Shown one piece after another: positions 1 through 9,740 of a DNA stretch of 64,000 bases. Positions within the stretch are counted from its first letter, which is position 1. Every line of letters begins with the position of its first letter. Below the pieces are notes generated by a model. It made no database searches and had not been told where the DNA came from. It was given only the letters and a program-made list of their open reading frames with translations. Source of the DNA: Dama dama. Lineage: Eukaryota; Chordata; Mammalia; Artiodactyla; Cervidae. Position numbers and translations under genes: made by a program. The DNA lies in NCBI RefSeq assembly GCF_033118175.1, contig NC_083691.1:58494001-58558000 (forward strand), in the 5' to 3' direction.

Positions 1-290
1 AGGGGGGTGGTAGGGAAGGGATGGATTGCGAATTTGGGATTAACGGGTGCAGACTATTATGTACAGAATGGATAAGCAACAAGATCCTACCCTTTAGCAC
101 AGGGAACTATATTCAATATCCTGCGATAAACCAAAATGGAAAAGAACACAGAAAAGAATATATATATATATGTGTGTGTAACTGAGTCTCTTTGCTATAC
201 CACAGTAATTAACACAACATTGTAAATCAACTATACTTCAATAAAGTAATTTTTTATTTTTATTTTTTTAAGTAATTTTTTAAAAGAAAA
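1..290 (+). mobile_element. L1 3' UTR end with A-rich tail
   Basis: The stretch resembles the 3' untranslated end of artiodactyl L1: a line about a 'cacagggaactatattcaatatcc' type block (seen about 99-122), an AT/GT-rich stretch at 158-180, then 'aacacaacattgtaaatcaa' and a polyadenylation-like 'aataaag' at 239-246 followed by A/T-rich tail. The element enters from outside the window, so its length is unknown. Only non-coding 3' sequence is present. The same type of sequence recurs in antisense at the other end of the window. Confidence 0.75.
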
Positions 291-600
291 TTAAACACAT
301 GCCTACCACCCCTAGGTCATTTCAAGAAAAATGTCATATCAAGAGAAATGACAGCATATGTGCACCCAAAATCTTACACACTAATGTTCATAGCAGCTTT
401 ATTTGTAACCAACCAAAAGCTAAAAACAACCCTAAAGTCCACCAGCTGACAAATGAATAAACAAACTGGTATAGGCATACAATATAATACTACTTAGCAG
501 TATGAAGGGATGAACTATTTATCATGTGGTTGAGAGTTAAATTTGCAATTCCTTCATGTGTATAGGGCTTAAAATAAGTGGATATATTGTGGATAATGAA

Positions 601-765
601 AATTAAGGGGAAGAATCTCTGGTGGCTCAGTGGTAAAGAATCTGCCTGCCAATGCAGGAGACATGGGTTCGATCCCTGATCCCAGAAGATCTCATCTGCC
701 ACGGAGCAACTAAGCCCATGTACCACAACTACTGAGCCTGCATTCTACAGGCTGGGAGCTGCCAG
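601..765 (+). mobile_element. CHR-type (tRNA-Glu-derived) SINE
   Basis: A tRNA-like head with A box ('tggctcagtggtaaag') and B box ('gggttcgatccc') is followed by the CHR-specific body ('gagcaactaagccc...ccacaactactgagcc') rather than the Bov-A body. It is a Pol III-type non-autonomous retroposon. Confidence 0.8.
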
Positions 766-939
766 GGAAGGCCCCTCCTGGCTTTCATTATGAAAAACAG
801 ATTGACTAACTAAAGGGAAGTATTTTTATGTAGTTCTTACTGTTTTTAGCTTGACTCTCTCCTGGAAAAATTCTGTTCTCTAGAGTTATTTAGGTTTGTT
901 CTTTTCTTCTCCATCCCCTTCAGTGTAAATTCATTTGTA
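766..939. other. No recognised feature
   Basis: Short AT-rich spacer. I see no coding or repeat signature that I can name. Confidence 0.5.
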
Positions 940-1480
940 ATTGTATTGGTTTTTCCACTGTTGGGTTACAAATTACCACCCAGTCAGCAGCTGAAAACAA
1001 CACCCCTTTATCGTCTCAGAGTGCCTGTGGTTAGGAGTCTGAGCCTGGGGTGGCTGGTTGGCTGTTGGGGAGCCTCACTGGGCTGGGTGAGCTGGGTGAC
1101 CCAGGTGTCAGTTGGGCCCACTCTCATATGAGGCTCAGGTCCCCTTCCAAGCTTCTAGCTTGCTGGTAGAATTCAGTTCCTCAGATTGGAAAACTGAGGC
1201 CCTGAGACGTGGCCCTCTCCATTATGTGGCAGTTTGCTTCTTCAAGGCCAACAGGAGGGTGTCTCTGCTGCTTCAGATCTCTTTAAGAAGGAAGCACTTG
1301 CCCTTTTGAGGGCTCCTCTGGTTTGGTCAGGCTAACCCAAGATAATCCTCCTTTGATTAACTCAAGCCAACGTCAAGGACCTTAATTACATCTTGCCAAA
1401 CTCCTTTTCCTGTAATCACAGGGTGCCTTCTCATCTTTTTCACAGGTCCCCCCGCACTCAAGGAAAGGGAGCACACCAGG
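940..1480 (+). repeat. Ancient dispersed mammalian repeat, probably an ERVL/MLT2-type LTR
   Basis: The block starts near 'ttacaaattaccacc' and 'gctgaaaacaacacc', contains 'ggctcaggtccccttccaagc' style matter in the middle, and ends with 'gataatcctcctttgatt' and 'ccttaattacatct'. That order of landmarks fits ancient mammalian ERVL-related LTRs as I remember them. Open frames across it are not homologous to any protein I know. The family name is tentative. Confidence 0.35.
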
Positions 1481-1494
1481 GGATGAGAGCCTTG

Positions 1495-1712
1495 TTTTAT
1501 TTATTTATTAGGCTGTGTTGGGTCTTAGTTGCAGTGCAGAGACTCTCTAGTCGAGGTACTTGAGCTCCAAAACTCACAGGCTCAGTAGTTGTGGTGTGCG
1601 GGCTTAGTTGCTCCATGGTATGTGGGATCTTAGTTCCCCAACCAGAGATCAAACTGGCATTCCCCACATTGCAAGGTGAATTCTTAACCACTGGACCACA
1701 GGGAAGTCCCCC
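1495..1712 (-). mobile_element. CHR-type SINE, antisense
   Basis: Reading from right to left, the tRNA-like head 'gggacttccctgtggtccagtgg' style start lies at about 1690-1711 and the CHR body ('gttgctccatggtatgtggg') lies to its left. The left edge is a T-rich run, the complement of the A tail. Confidence 0.75.
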
Positions 1713-1884
1713 TGTCTTTGAGTTTCGAGTCATAGTTACAAAGGTTTTCTCACACCAAGATTAAAGAGGGATTTCTTTATGTTTTCTCCTAGTAATTGTA
1801 TAGTTTTTACTTTATATCCAGATTCTCTAATCCTTTCAGTCTTATGATTGGCTTAAGATAGGAATCTTACTTTATGTTTTTTAA

Positions 1885-1980
1885 AGACAAGAAAATTAGA
1901 AGTCAAGCCATAGACTGGGAGGAAATATTTGCAACAGACATCCAGCAATAGATATCTTCTCAGTTGTCCCAGCATTATTT
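1885..1980 (+). mobile_element. Old L1 fragment
   Basis: The phrase 'gaagtcaagccatagactgggaggaaatatttgc' (split over 1900-1934) resembles the L1 ORF2 3' region ('agacaagccacagactgggagaaaatatttgc'). It is short, degraded and cut by the following Bov-tA. Confidence 0.4.
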
Positions 1981-1992
1981 ATTATAAAGTCT

Positions 1993-2201
1993 CCGTGTGT
2001 GTCAGTCACTCTGTCCTGTCCGACTCTTCGACCCCATGGACAGTAGCCCACCAGGCTCCCTTGTCCATGGAATTCTCCGGGCAAGAATACTGGAGTGGGT
2101 AGCCATTGCCTTTTCCAGGGGTTCTTCCTGACCCAGGGATCGAACCCAGGTCTCCTGCCTTGCAGGCAGATTCTTTACCATCTGAGCCACCAGGGAAGCC
2201 C
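1993..2201 (-). mobile_element. Bov-tA SINE, antisense, with 12-bp target duplication
   Basis: The Bov-A body occupies the left ('tccgactcttcgaccccatgg', 2018-2040) and the tRNA head the right ('tgagccaccagggaagccc', to 2201). The target duplication ATTATAAAGTCT is perfect: 1981-1992 on the left and 2202-2213 on the right. The body carries a few CpG decays but is complete. Confidence 0.9.
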
Positions 2202-2442
2202 ATTATAAAGTCTATCTTTACCAAATTAATTTGAGATGCTACATTTATCTTTTCATGTGAGCTCATAAAAAAAAAAAAAACTGAATAGGATCCATAATGC
2301 ATGCAAATTGTAGTGCTTCTAGATAGTATTGTCTCCTTCCAGAGAGAATTTAATTTTATTCTGATGGGCAGTTAAAGTAGGAAGAGGTCACTGTTCTCCA
2401 TCAAAGCCTTGAGATGCTTCAAGACTAGTTTCAGTCTTTGCT

Positions 2443-2709
2443 GCTGCTGCTTCTAAGTCGCTTCAGTCATGTCCAACTCTGTGCGACCCCATAGACGGCA
2501 GCCCACCAGGCTCCTTCGTCCCTGGGATTCTCCAGGCAAGAACACTGGAGTGGGTTGCCATTTCCTTCTCCAATGCATGCATGCATGCTAAGTCGCTTCA
2601 GTAGTGTTTGGCTCTGTGCGACCCTATGGACAGCAGCCCACCAGGCCCCTCTGTCCACGGGATTCTCTAGGCAAGAATACTGGAATGGGTTGCCATTTCT
2701 GTCTCCAAT
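2443..2709 (-). mobile_element. Bov-A2 dimeric SINE, antisense
   Basis: Two Bov-A monomers lie head to tail (about 2455-2574 and 2586-2707), separated by an ATGC tetramer run (2574-2590). No tRNA head is present between them, which is the Bov-A2 layout. The imperfect target duplication is CAGTCTTTGCT (2432-2442) against CAGTGTTTGCT (2710-2720). Confidence 0.8.
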
Positions 2710-2720
2710 CAGTGTTTGCT

Positions 2721-3099
2721 AAGAGATATCTATCTCCAGTTTGTTGTTATTTCTAAGGTGTAAACTTTTGGGGTCTCAGCTGAAATCCTGGGATACTCAT
2801 CAGCTTCTCCCCACATTGATGAGATCCAAACCCTGATTTTTGTTTTCTGAGTACCATGAGACTACTGAAGTCTTGGCATAGCTGCCGCTTTTCCCCTGGC
2901 TTTTGAGCCTCTTGGCCTGTGTTATTTGGGAATAAATCCTGGCTGGCTTGGTTGGTCTCTAGCACCTTAAAATACCTGGATTAAAAAAAATATTTTATCC
3001 ATCTTTTATCTATGTTCTTGGGAAGAAGGTTGGTCTGATATTCTCATGGGTTGAAAGCTGAAGTTTGAGGATATTTACTATTATGATTCAAATTAGTGA
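2721..3099. other. No recognised feature
   Basis: Unique-looking sequence between the Bov-A2 and an old L1-like block. Open frames here show no domain I recognise. Confidence 0.4.
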
Positions 3100-3880
3100 C
3101 CTGATAGGTCAAGCTACAATTCAACCATAGAGTAGAATCAGAAACATATAGACATCATACATGAAAAAAATAGTAGAATTGGAGGATAGATTCAGGAGAC
3201 ACAATTTACAAATAATGAGGCTTCTAGAAGGAGAAACATGAAGAGATTGGGGAGAGGCAATAATTAAACAAATAATAGAAGAAAATTTCTCTGTGCCAAC
3301 TAATGATCCAAATCTGTACATAAAAATTGCTCCCTGTTTTGGTTTTGGGTTTTGGATGAGATTGCACAGGAATGATATACATAAGGCAGAGGCTGGCATA
3401 ATTCCTGAGCAATTAGTGCTTTCAGACAGAAGAAAACACAACTTATAATGGAAGATCAATTAGACTGGTATAAAATAGACTGGCTTCAGATTTCTTACCT
3501 GTAATTCTGGAGGTCAGAAGATGCTGGAACCAAGTCTATGGATTCCAGAGAAGAATGGCCTGCCATTAAGAACGCTCTACCTAGACAGCTTAACATTAAC
3601 CTGAAACAGGAAGCATATGAATGCAGATAAGAAAGGATTTAGTGACTATACCACCATGTACCCCAACTCAAAAAAGCAAGAAAACCAAGACAAATATTGA
3701 TAAACAACTCTAATCCACAAACAGAAACCCAAAACCTCCATACAAGGGGAGATGAAGAAGAACAGAACTTTGTAAAGGATAATAGTGCCACATCTTGCAA
3801 TGGTTAAGAATCAAAATTCTTGAAAGAGAAGGTGCAATGCTAAGGGAACTTCAACTGTAGCTTCAAATTCAAAACATTAT
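3100..3880 (+). repeat. Ancient L1M/HAL1-like fragment
   Basis: Purine-rich sequence with phrases typical of L1 ORF1-like regions ('ggagaaacatgaagagattgg', 'aacaaataatagaagaaaatttc', later 'gctggaaccaagtctatgg'). It has many stops in every frame. Orientation is inferred from those phrases. Confidence 0.35.
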
Positions 3881-4046
3881 CTTAGCTGGAGTTAAAAGCT
3901 GGGATAGGAGTGAAGGGAGAAAGGAGGACTGGAAAATGTTCCAGAGGTCTCAGGAAAGAGGTGGGGAAGATGGGAAGGCTAGCAGGTCATCGGGTAATTC
4001 ATTTGGACAAATCATCGCATGGTTTGAACTCTGTGTGGAGTCTCTG

Positions 4047-4127
4047 GTGTCTGACTCTTTGTGACACCATGGACTGTAGCCTGCCAGGCTCCTCTGTCCA
4101 TGGGATTCTCTAGGCAAGAATACTGGA
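4047..4127 (-). mobile_element. Bov-tA body fragment, antisense
   Basis: Only the left part of an antisense Bov-A body remains ('gtgtctgactctttgtgac' to 'gcaagaatactggagg'). The tRNA head is missing. Confidence 0.7.
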
Positions 4128-4662
4128 GGAAGTCCCTGGTACTCAAGGTCATATATTCAAATATAGCCATTAATTGCCTTGGCACTGGATTCCACAACCT
4201 CGTTTCACATATACAACCCTGATCCTTGACTGCTTTGTATCTCTCCTATGAGAAAACCCAGGGAATTAGGAAGAGAGTGGGAGCCCCAGCTCTGTAACTG
4301 AACAGCTACCAGGATGTGGCACAGTCAGATTTATGGGTTGAGCAGCTGATATGCAAATTCTCCACAAGGAGTCAAAAATAAAATAAGGGAAGACAACAGC
4401 TGTCACACATTTTCCCCACAATTCCTTTGCCTCAATGTTTTAGCATTTTTCTGTACTGGGTTGTTTGGGTTGGCATGATTCTGCACACTGGGAACTCAGG
4501 GAATATTTTACATGAGGGTAGCTGGTTTGTTGGGGGAAGAAGGGATAAGGAGCTCTGAAATTGGCTGCCACTAGGTAAGGGATCAAAACTGAGAGGAGCT
4601 TCTCTGAAATCACTCAGGCTGGTACTTCTGTGTCTTGTCTTCCCACCCTACAATTCCAAAGG
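4128..4662. other. No recognised feature
   Basis: About 0.5 kb of mixed sequence before the next SINE. I looked here for a first exon of the catenin-like gene downstream and could not find one. Confidence 0.4.
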
Positions 4663-4663
4663 C

Positions 4664-5045
4664 ACATGGGACCTCGCTGGTGGTCCAGTGGCTTAGACCC
4701 CATGCCCCCTATGCAGGGGGCCCAGGTCGAATCCCGAGTCAGGGAACTAGATCCCACATGCTGCAACTAAGACCCATGCGTGCTCAGTCCCTCAGTCCTG
4801 TCCTCTTTGCGACTCTATGGACTGTGACTGGCCATGCCCCTCTGTCCATGGAATTTTTCAGGCAAGAATACTGGAATGGGTTGCCATTTCCTTCTCCAGG
4901 GGATCTTCCTGACCCAGGGATCGAACCCGAGTCTCCTGCGTCTCCTGCATTGGCAGGAGGATTCTTTACCATTGAACTAAGACCCAAATAAATAAATAAA
5001 ATATTTTATTTTTATTTACTTATAAATAAAAAAATAAATAATTTT
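4664..5045 (+). mobile_element. CHR-type SINE, split by a later Bov-tA
   Basis: The CHR head and body run from 4664 to the phrase 'catgctgcaactaagaccca' ending at 4776, and the element resumes at 4975 with the same 12 bases before its A/T-rich tail (AAAT repeats to about 5045). The interruption is the Bov-tA at 4777-4974. Confidence 0.8.
4777..4974 (-). mobile_element. Bov-tA SINE inserted in a CHR SINE
   Basis: A complete antisense Bov-tA flanked by a perfect duplication AACTAAGACCCA (4765-4776 and 4975-4986). The head contains a short internal duplication ('gtctcctgc' twice at 4931-4948). The nesting orders the two families in time: CHR first, Bov-tA later. Confidence 0.9.
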
Positions 5046-5612
5046 TAAGTATTCCAAATAAATAGATAAAAATATTTTAAAAATTCCAAAGGCATAGAGT
5101 TCAGCCTCATGTGCAAAGACTAACCATTATGTGATTAGGCAGGAGGGGGGATCTTTTCTTATTTTGTTTTGTGTGGTTAGGGATTAGTATTGAAAAAGAA
5201 ATGTTTGCAATCACATGAGCAAAACAGTTGCTGTGGACATCTGTGTTCATGGAAACTGATTTTTGTTACACAAAACCTCTCCTCTGGATGACACAGATTG
5301 AAATGAGATTTAGAGATTTTTTTCCTTACAAAAAGAGGCTTACTGTTTTTTGTAGTAAATGTACATGTTCAGTGCAGAGAAAATAAGAGCAATTCGAAAG
5401 GAATGAACCACATCATAAGACAACAAGATAGAACCAGAGTTTGATAATTGTTCTTGTAGATAAATGATTCTCTATGTAGATCTGTACATAAATGAAAACA
5501 AATGAGATCTTGCCAAAGACACTATTTTGTAGTTTGGTTTTATTTACTCAATATCATATCTTAGAGAGGCTTCTGTCACCATACATATAGACCTTATATC
5601 TCTAATGTAGGC
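5046..5612. other. No recognised feature
   Basis: AT-rich spacer immediately upstream of a GT microsatellite. I found no exon with vinculin/alpha-catenin N-terminal character here. Confidence 0.4.
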
Positions 5613-5613
5613 T

Positions 5614-5654
<41 letters not shown>
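5613..5654. repeat. (GT)n microsatellite
   Basis: About 20 uninterrupted GT units abutting the tail end of an antisense Bov-tA. Confidence 0.95.
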
Positions 5655-5656
<2 letters not shown>

Positions 5657-5858
5657 CAGTTGCTCAGTCCTGTCTGACTCTTTGCAACCCCATGGACTGT
5701 AGTCCACCAAACTCCTCTGTCCATGGGCTTTTCCAGGCAAGAATACTGGAGTGGGTGCCTCTTCCAGGGGTTCTTCCTGACCGGAGATGGAATCTACCAC
5801 CTCCTGTGACTCCTGTATTGGCAGGCAGATTCTTTACCACTGTGCCATCTAGTCCTCT
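5655..5858 (-). mobile_element. Bov-tA SINE, antisense
   Basis: Complete Bov-A body ('ctgactctttgcaaccccatgg') and a decayed tRNA head ending 'gattctttaccactgtgcc'. The neighbouring GT run sits where the SINE's tail would be and may have grown from it. Confidence 0.85.
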
Positions 5859-5994
5859 ATAACATCTATGTGTCATAGTTTATGTGTGGGGTTGTTTCTT
5901 TTTTTGTAACATTACATTCATGGAGTGCTGGTAGATGCTGAGCTAAACCTATCTGTTCAGGCTGGCAGGAGACTCTGAGGAAGAGTGGCTCTAG

Positions 5995-6144
5995 GAGGAA
6001 ATGGGGGCTGCTGCTGAGTCTCTGCTCCTGTCCTCAAGGAACATCACACTGGTAGCTCAGAAGCTCCATTTTCAGCCGGAAATTCAGAGCCACCAGGAAG
6101 AGTTAGTGACCACAGCTCAGCAGATCCTGGTGGACACCATGAAA
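5995..6144 (+). pseudogene. Upstream exon of the alpha-catenin-like gene
   Basis: The frame running through the ATG at 6001 encodes a helix-rich stretch (AAAESLLLSSRNITLV... EIQSHQEELVTTAQQI) that matches the pattern of the alpha-catenin N-terminal bundle (ATENFLEKGDKIAKES...KEELVAAV). The left edge is an AG at 5993-5994, which is a stop codon in this frame, so translation can only enter here by splicing or from the ATG. The right edge is taken at ATG-AAA|GTGATG (GT at 6145), a moderate donor lacking G at +5. The exon ends in phase 0, which fits the in-phase acceptor at 7783. The frame stays open to 6288, but after 6144 the translation loses family resemblance. Confidence 0.6.
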
Positions 6145-6688
6145 GTGATGCTGATGTTAGAGCTAGTTAGCCGACTAGTCTGGACAAAAAGCTCACTGCT
6201 GGGAAGCATGGATGCAGCAGTTCATTTCTGCCCAAGTTTATGCCAAGTTTCCAGATACAGAGTTCATTACCAATTTAATAAACGCTGAATGTGGAAAGCT
6301 GCCATAGGGAGCTGGGTAGACATACTGAGCTAGAGTCTATGATATTAACTCATGTGCAACCCCACATTCCTTACACTTGGCCACCAAATCATAATGATAA
6401 GGAATGCATTTCCCACCCAACTTAGGGCCAGGAGCTATGGGTTGAAACTACTGAAACCTCTGCATCTTTCAGCCTATTTGACTAACCTGCTGCACAGCCT
6501 GAAGCTGGGAGGATGTCAGGAGCCAGGATAACCCCTCAGCCTCCAAATAATCCCCATTCTCCATCCTGACATTCCACCATCGGACACAACTCTTTTAGCT
6601 TAGGGCATTGCTCCCTGTTAGAATCTATTTGCCTCTAATATTATAAAATATAATGCTTATCATTAGAATTTTTAGTATTGTGGTTTAC

Positions 6689-6914
6689 TGGGCTTCCTAG
6701 GTGGCTCTAGTGGTAAAGAACCAGCCTGCCAGTGCAGGAGATGGAGGAGATGCAAATTCTATCCCTGGGCCTGGAAAACTCCTGGAAGAGGGCATGGCAA
6801 CCCACTCCAATATTCTTGCCTGGAGAATCCCACGGACAGAGGAGCGTGGTGGGCTATAGTCCATGGGATTGCAAAGAGGCAGACACAACTGAAGCTACTT
6901 AGCACGCACACACC
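6689..6914 (+). mobile_element. Bov-tA SINE in the intron
   Basis: Head 'gggcttcctaggtggctct' then Bov-A body ending 'agacacaactgaagc'. The head has a short duplication ('ggagatggaggagatg'). Confidence 0.85.
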
Positions 6915-7454
6915 ATGCATTCTGGGTTATTGGTGGGGTTCGGTGGTGGTTATAGCTGTAATTTAACAGATCCTCATTAAAGTAAGATTGAGATGGGGAG
7001 ATGAGTGAGGCAGAGCCAGAGGAATCTGGCACCTGTTGATGGGAGGAGAAGAAGGGAAGAAGGCAGGCTCTTGAAGTGGTTGGGTACCAGCTCTGCTGAG
7101 GGGATGAACAGAGTGGTCAGGGAGCAGAGTCAGACCAGGAAAGATTTCTTGGAGGCACTTCTTGGACAGGTCATCCTGCCAGACCCCATCATCCTCATGC
7201 AAATAGTTAAGTCCTTCCTAATCACTCTTAGGTTTCTGATGTGTTGGTTATCACCACATAGAAGGTTGACCATTCCTCCTCTAATCTGGAGACATGAGTG
7301 CTTCAAAGCCAGATTGGACCCCACATTAAATGTAGCTCAGTTTAGAGGGGTTTACATTTTCGGTGAAGCCTAATATTTTCTTTAAACGTCACTGTTAAGT
7401 GACATCATCATCATTATGATGACTATCATTATCTCTGAGATCCTCTTTAGTCTG

Positions 7455-7657
7455 TGTTAGCTGCTCAGTTGTGTCTGTCTCATTGCAACCCCATGGACTG
7501 TAGCCTGCCAGGACCTTCTGTCCATGGGATTCTCCAGGCAAGAATACTGGAGTGAGTTGCCATTTCCTACTCCAGGGAGTCTTCCTGACTCGGGGATTGA
7601 ACCCAGGCATCCTGCATTGCAGGCAGATTCTTTACCATCTGAGCTACCAGGGAAGCA
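7455..7657 (-). mobile_element. Bov-tA SINE in the intron, antisense
   Basis: Full antisense copy, from 'gtgtctgtctcattgcaacc' to 'gagctaccagggaagcacc'. It lies about 125 bp upstream of the splice acceptor of the long exon. Confidence 0.85.
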
Positions 7658-7782
7658 CCAAGAGAAGTCTTTGGAGGACGTTTAACTGCCCAGTGGGGGT
7701 AAAGCAGCTGCCGTGGCTCTCGCTTCGGCTGCAAAAACATTCATGCATTCTCCAGTTTCTCTCCCTCTGACTGTCCACACAG

Positions 7783-8383
7783 GTCCTGCTACTGGAAGAC
7801 GCGGCGATGGCGAGGAAGGTGGTGCCGGCAGCAGGTTGGTTCCTGACCTGCCTGGACGCGCTGGAAGCAGCAGCAAAGGCCTCGCTGCGCGGTCCCTTCG
7901 CCGACCTGGCGGCGGCGCTGGAGAGTCTGGGCGGCCTGGCAGCGCGCGGATCCGGGGAGCGCCTGGGCCTCGCCGGTCGCTTGCTCCGGGGCTGCGTCCC
8001 CGCGCCGCTCGTGGCCGCCCGCGGCCACCTCCGGAGTCCCAGCGACCCACGTCTGGCCGCCTCCCGGCGCCAGGTCTTCTCTCTGGCCAGGAAGACCCTG
8101 GGCGAACTCCTGGGGCGCCTGGAGCTCCCGGCGGCCGGCGCCCCGCACGGCGCGCTCTCCTGGTGGCTGTGGCAGCTGCGGGAGATGCTGGCAGCGCCCC
8201 GGCCGGATCGGCTGCGCGGCGATCTGGACGCGCCCCTGGCGGCCTTGGTCTGGCACTGTATGCGCCTGGCTGCCTGTTCCCCGCTTCCGGAACGCCGGTG
8301 CTTGGTGGCCAGCTGCCGCCCGCTGCTGGAGCTGCGCAGCACCGGCGCCCAGCGCCTGGACCCCGAACAACGGGCCTCCGGGG
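7783..8383 (+). pseudogene. Long exon, block 1: N-terminal bundle (frame 1)
   Basis: The block begins after CAG at 7782 with GTC-CTG-CTA-CTG-GAA-GAC and is in frame with the ATG at 7807. The residues VLLLEDAAMARKVV...LTCLDALEAA continue the alpha-catenin N-terminal bundle where the upstream exon stopped (family pattern: NMVRAARALLSAVTRLLILADMADV). The block is very rich in Leu, Ala and Arg, with GC-ending codons. Frame 1 runs on to a stop at 8437-8439, but its last part (GDGRGQPGAGEVRSAAGCG) is low-complexity, while frame 2 from about 8384 carries family-like sequence. I therefore place a frameshift between about 8370 and 8384. Confidence 0.65.
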
Positions 8384-8480
8384 ATGGGCGAGGGCAGCCA
8401 GGAGCCGGAGAGGTGCGCAGTGCTGCGGGCTGCGGCTGAGGACCTTTCCCAGGGGGTCCGCACGGGGCTGCTGCGCCAGA
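7783..8480. promoter_or_regulatory. CpG-rich segment (CpG island-like) over the long exon
   Basis: The first 0.7 kb of the long exon is strongly GC-rich and dense in CpG (for example CGCGCGGATCCGGGGAGCG near 7946), unlike any neighbouring sequence. It overlaps coding sequence rather than an obvious promoter. It may be an intragenic island, or simply GC-rich coding sequence whose CpGs have not yet decayed. Confidence 0.5.
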
Positions 8481-9343
8481 TCTTGGACACGTTCACCGAC
8501 ACGCAAAGTCCTCTTCTAAGTCTGGTCCGGGCCGCCTTGGCGACTCGCCCAGGTTCCTCTGGGTGCGATGTCAAGGCCTCGCCGCCGAGCCTCCAACTTC
8601 TCGCTGCTTTCCGAGCCCAGGCCAAGCGGATGCTCAGAGTGGCTCACTTCGTCTTGGTTTGCTGCCCGCGCCAGCGGACTGGCCAAGACATGGAGGCCAC
8701 TATAGCTGGCCTTTGGGGGCTTGCGGTCAGAGTGCAGCAATTTTTCTCACAAAGTCCCCAAGGGTCTGGTCTGGACAGGAGTCCCGCGGCCCTGCAGGCC
8801 TTGCTTAAGGAGTGGGTCAGGGCATCCGAAGGCCTGTTAGCATGTTTTGATGATGTTCTCAATATCCCTGAGTTCCTGAGCGTGTCCATCCAGGAAATGA
8901 CCAAGCACTTGGACTTTTTCACGTGGGCTTTGAGGAGCGGAGACCCCAGGGAGTTCGCTCCGTTTGTGGCGTATTTACAGGGTCTAGCGACACACATAGT
9001 GCAGGTTATGAGCAGGTTTGTGGACCGAGATCGAGATCCCATTTTCCGGAATGGCCTGAGAGTCTTGATCCAGCAACTCGAGCAATCCTCCTGGGTCCTG
9101 GGTGCAGCTACCCAGTGCTACTCAGGTGGGCACGGCCCTCAGGACCCGGATGCACTTGTAACTGCAGCGAAACATGTGATCTCTTCAGTTCAGAGCATCC
9201 AAGAGGGGCTGGATGGGACTAACCACCCAGATATCCTCAGCCCGCTTCAGGACCGAGTCCAGGGGTTTGACATGGCTAAGAGAGAGCCTTATTTCATTCT
9301 CCCCAGCCTCCAGGATGGCACAGTTCCTGAACTGAAACAATGA
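8384..9343 (+). pseudogene. Long exon, block 2: middle (M-domain-like) region (frame 2)
   Basis: A 319-codon open frame. Residues LRQILDTFTDTQSPLLSLV (coding about 8474-8530) parallel alpha-catenin VMDHVSDSFLETNVPLLVLI; FRAQAKRMLRVAHFVLVCC parallels FREHANKLIEVANLACSIS; and FDDVLNIPEFLSVS (8846-8887) parallels VDDITSIDDFLAVS. Later, DALVTAAKHVISSVQSIQEG parallels the ENEFIDASRLVYDGIRDIRK segment. Order and spacing match the family's middle bundles. The frame stops at TGA 9341-9343 but remains open afterwards to 9604, so the stop may be a point lesion. Confidence 0.75.
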
Positions 9344-9740
9344 AGGGAGCATGGGTTGGGGAAAAGTGACCCAGTTTCCTTCTATCCATCTAGAGACCAT
9401 ATTTTTTGCCCCTCGATTCTGGACACCAGTCCACAGAGTGGGGGGTGTCCACTCCCTGTCATCAGCAACCCCATCCTTGACATAGAGAGCAGGAGCCACC
9501 ATGGAAGGACCTCAACTCCCACCATCCTGCAGGAATGGGATGGAGCTGTGGATGCAGCTCAAGAGGCCGTGGCTGGCGAGGGACCATGGGGTCAGAGAGG
9601 ATGACTGGCCTCCAAGAAATCCCATTGCTGGCACCTCCTATTATTACCCAAGCAAGGGAGATAGAACATTCCACAACCGCTAGAACTGGTAGGCTTCTGG
9701 AAGTGGCTCTCCAAGGGTCTGGGAAAACCAGAGAAATCAG
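9344..9740 (+). pseudogene. Long exon, linker region with frame changes
   Basis: After the TGA at 9341 frame 2 stays open to 9604 (about 87 codons, Pro/Ser-rich, like a flexible linker). Frame 1 is then plausible from about 9604 to 9740 (GLQEIPLLAPPIITQAREIEHSTTARTG), which has amphipathic helix character. The two frames overlap around 9535-9604, so one indel near 9600 is the simplest reading. An unspliced small intron cannot be excluded. Confidence 0.45.

Larger units (their letters stand above)
6145..7782 (+). other. Intron of the alpha-catenin-like gene
   Basis: A 1.64-kb gap separates the two exon-like blocks and ends in a pyrimidine-rich tract and CAG at 7780-7782 ('ctctccctctgactgtccac' precedes it). 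It contains two Bov-tA SINEs in opposite orientations and otherwise no recognisable feature. Open frames inside, including one at 7005-7373, have no family resemblance. Confidence 0.55.

Noticed and set aside
1112..1309. Small open frames at 946-1309
   Set aside because: They lie in an ancient LTR-like repeat and show no domain.
5620..5862. Frames with long Cys-Val or Thr-His runs at microsatellites (also 37712-38116)
   Set aside because: They are translations of GT/CA repeats and adjacent SINE sequence.
6145..6288. Extension of the upstream exon's open frame to 6288 as coding
   Set aside because: Family resemblance ends at ATG-AAA (6144), where a GT follows and the downstream exon continues the protein pattern in phase.
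7644..8625. Long antisense and alternative-frame open reading frames of 230-280 codons over the GC-rich exon
   Set aside because: They arise from high GC content (few stop codons) and show Arg/Pro/Ala-rich, low-complexity translations. The sense frames carry the alpha-catenin-like motifs.
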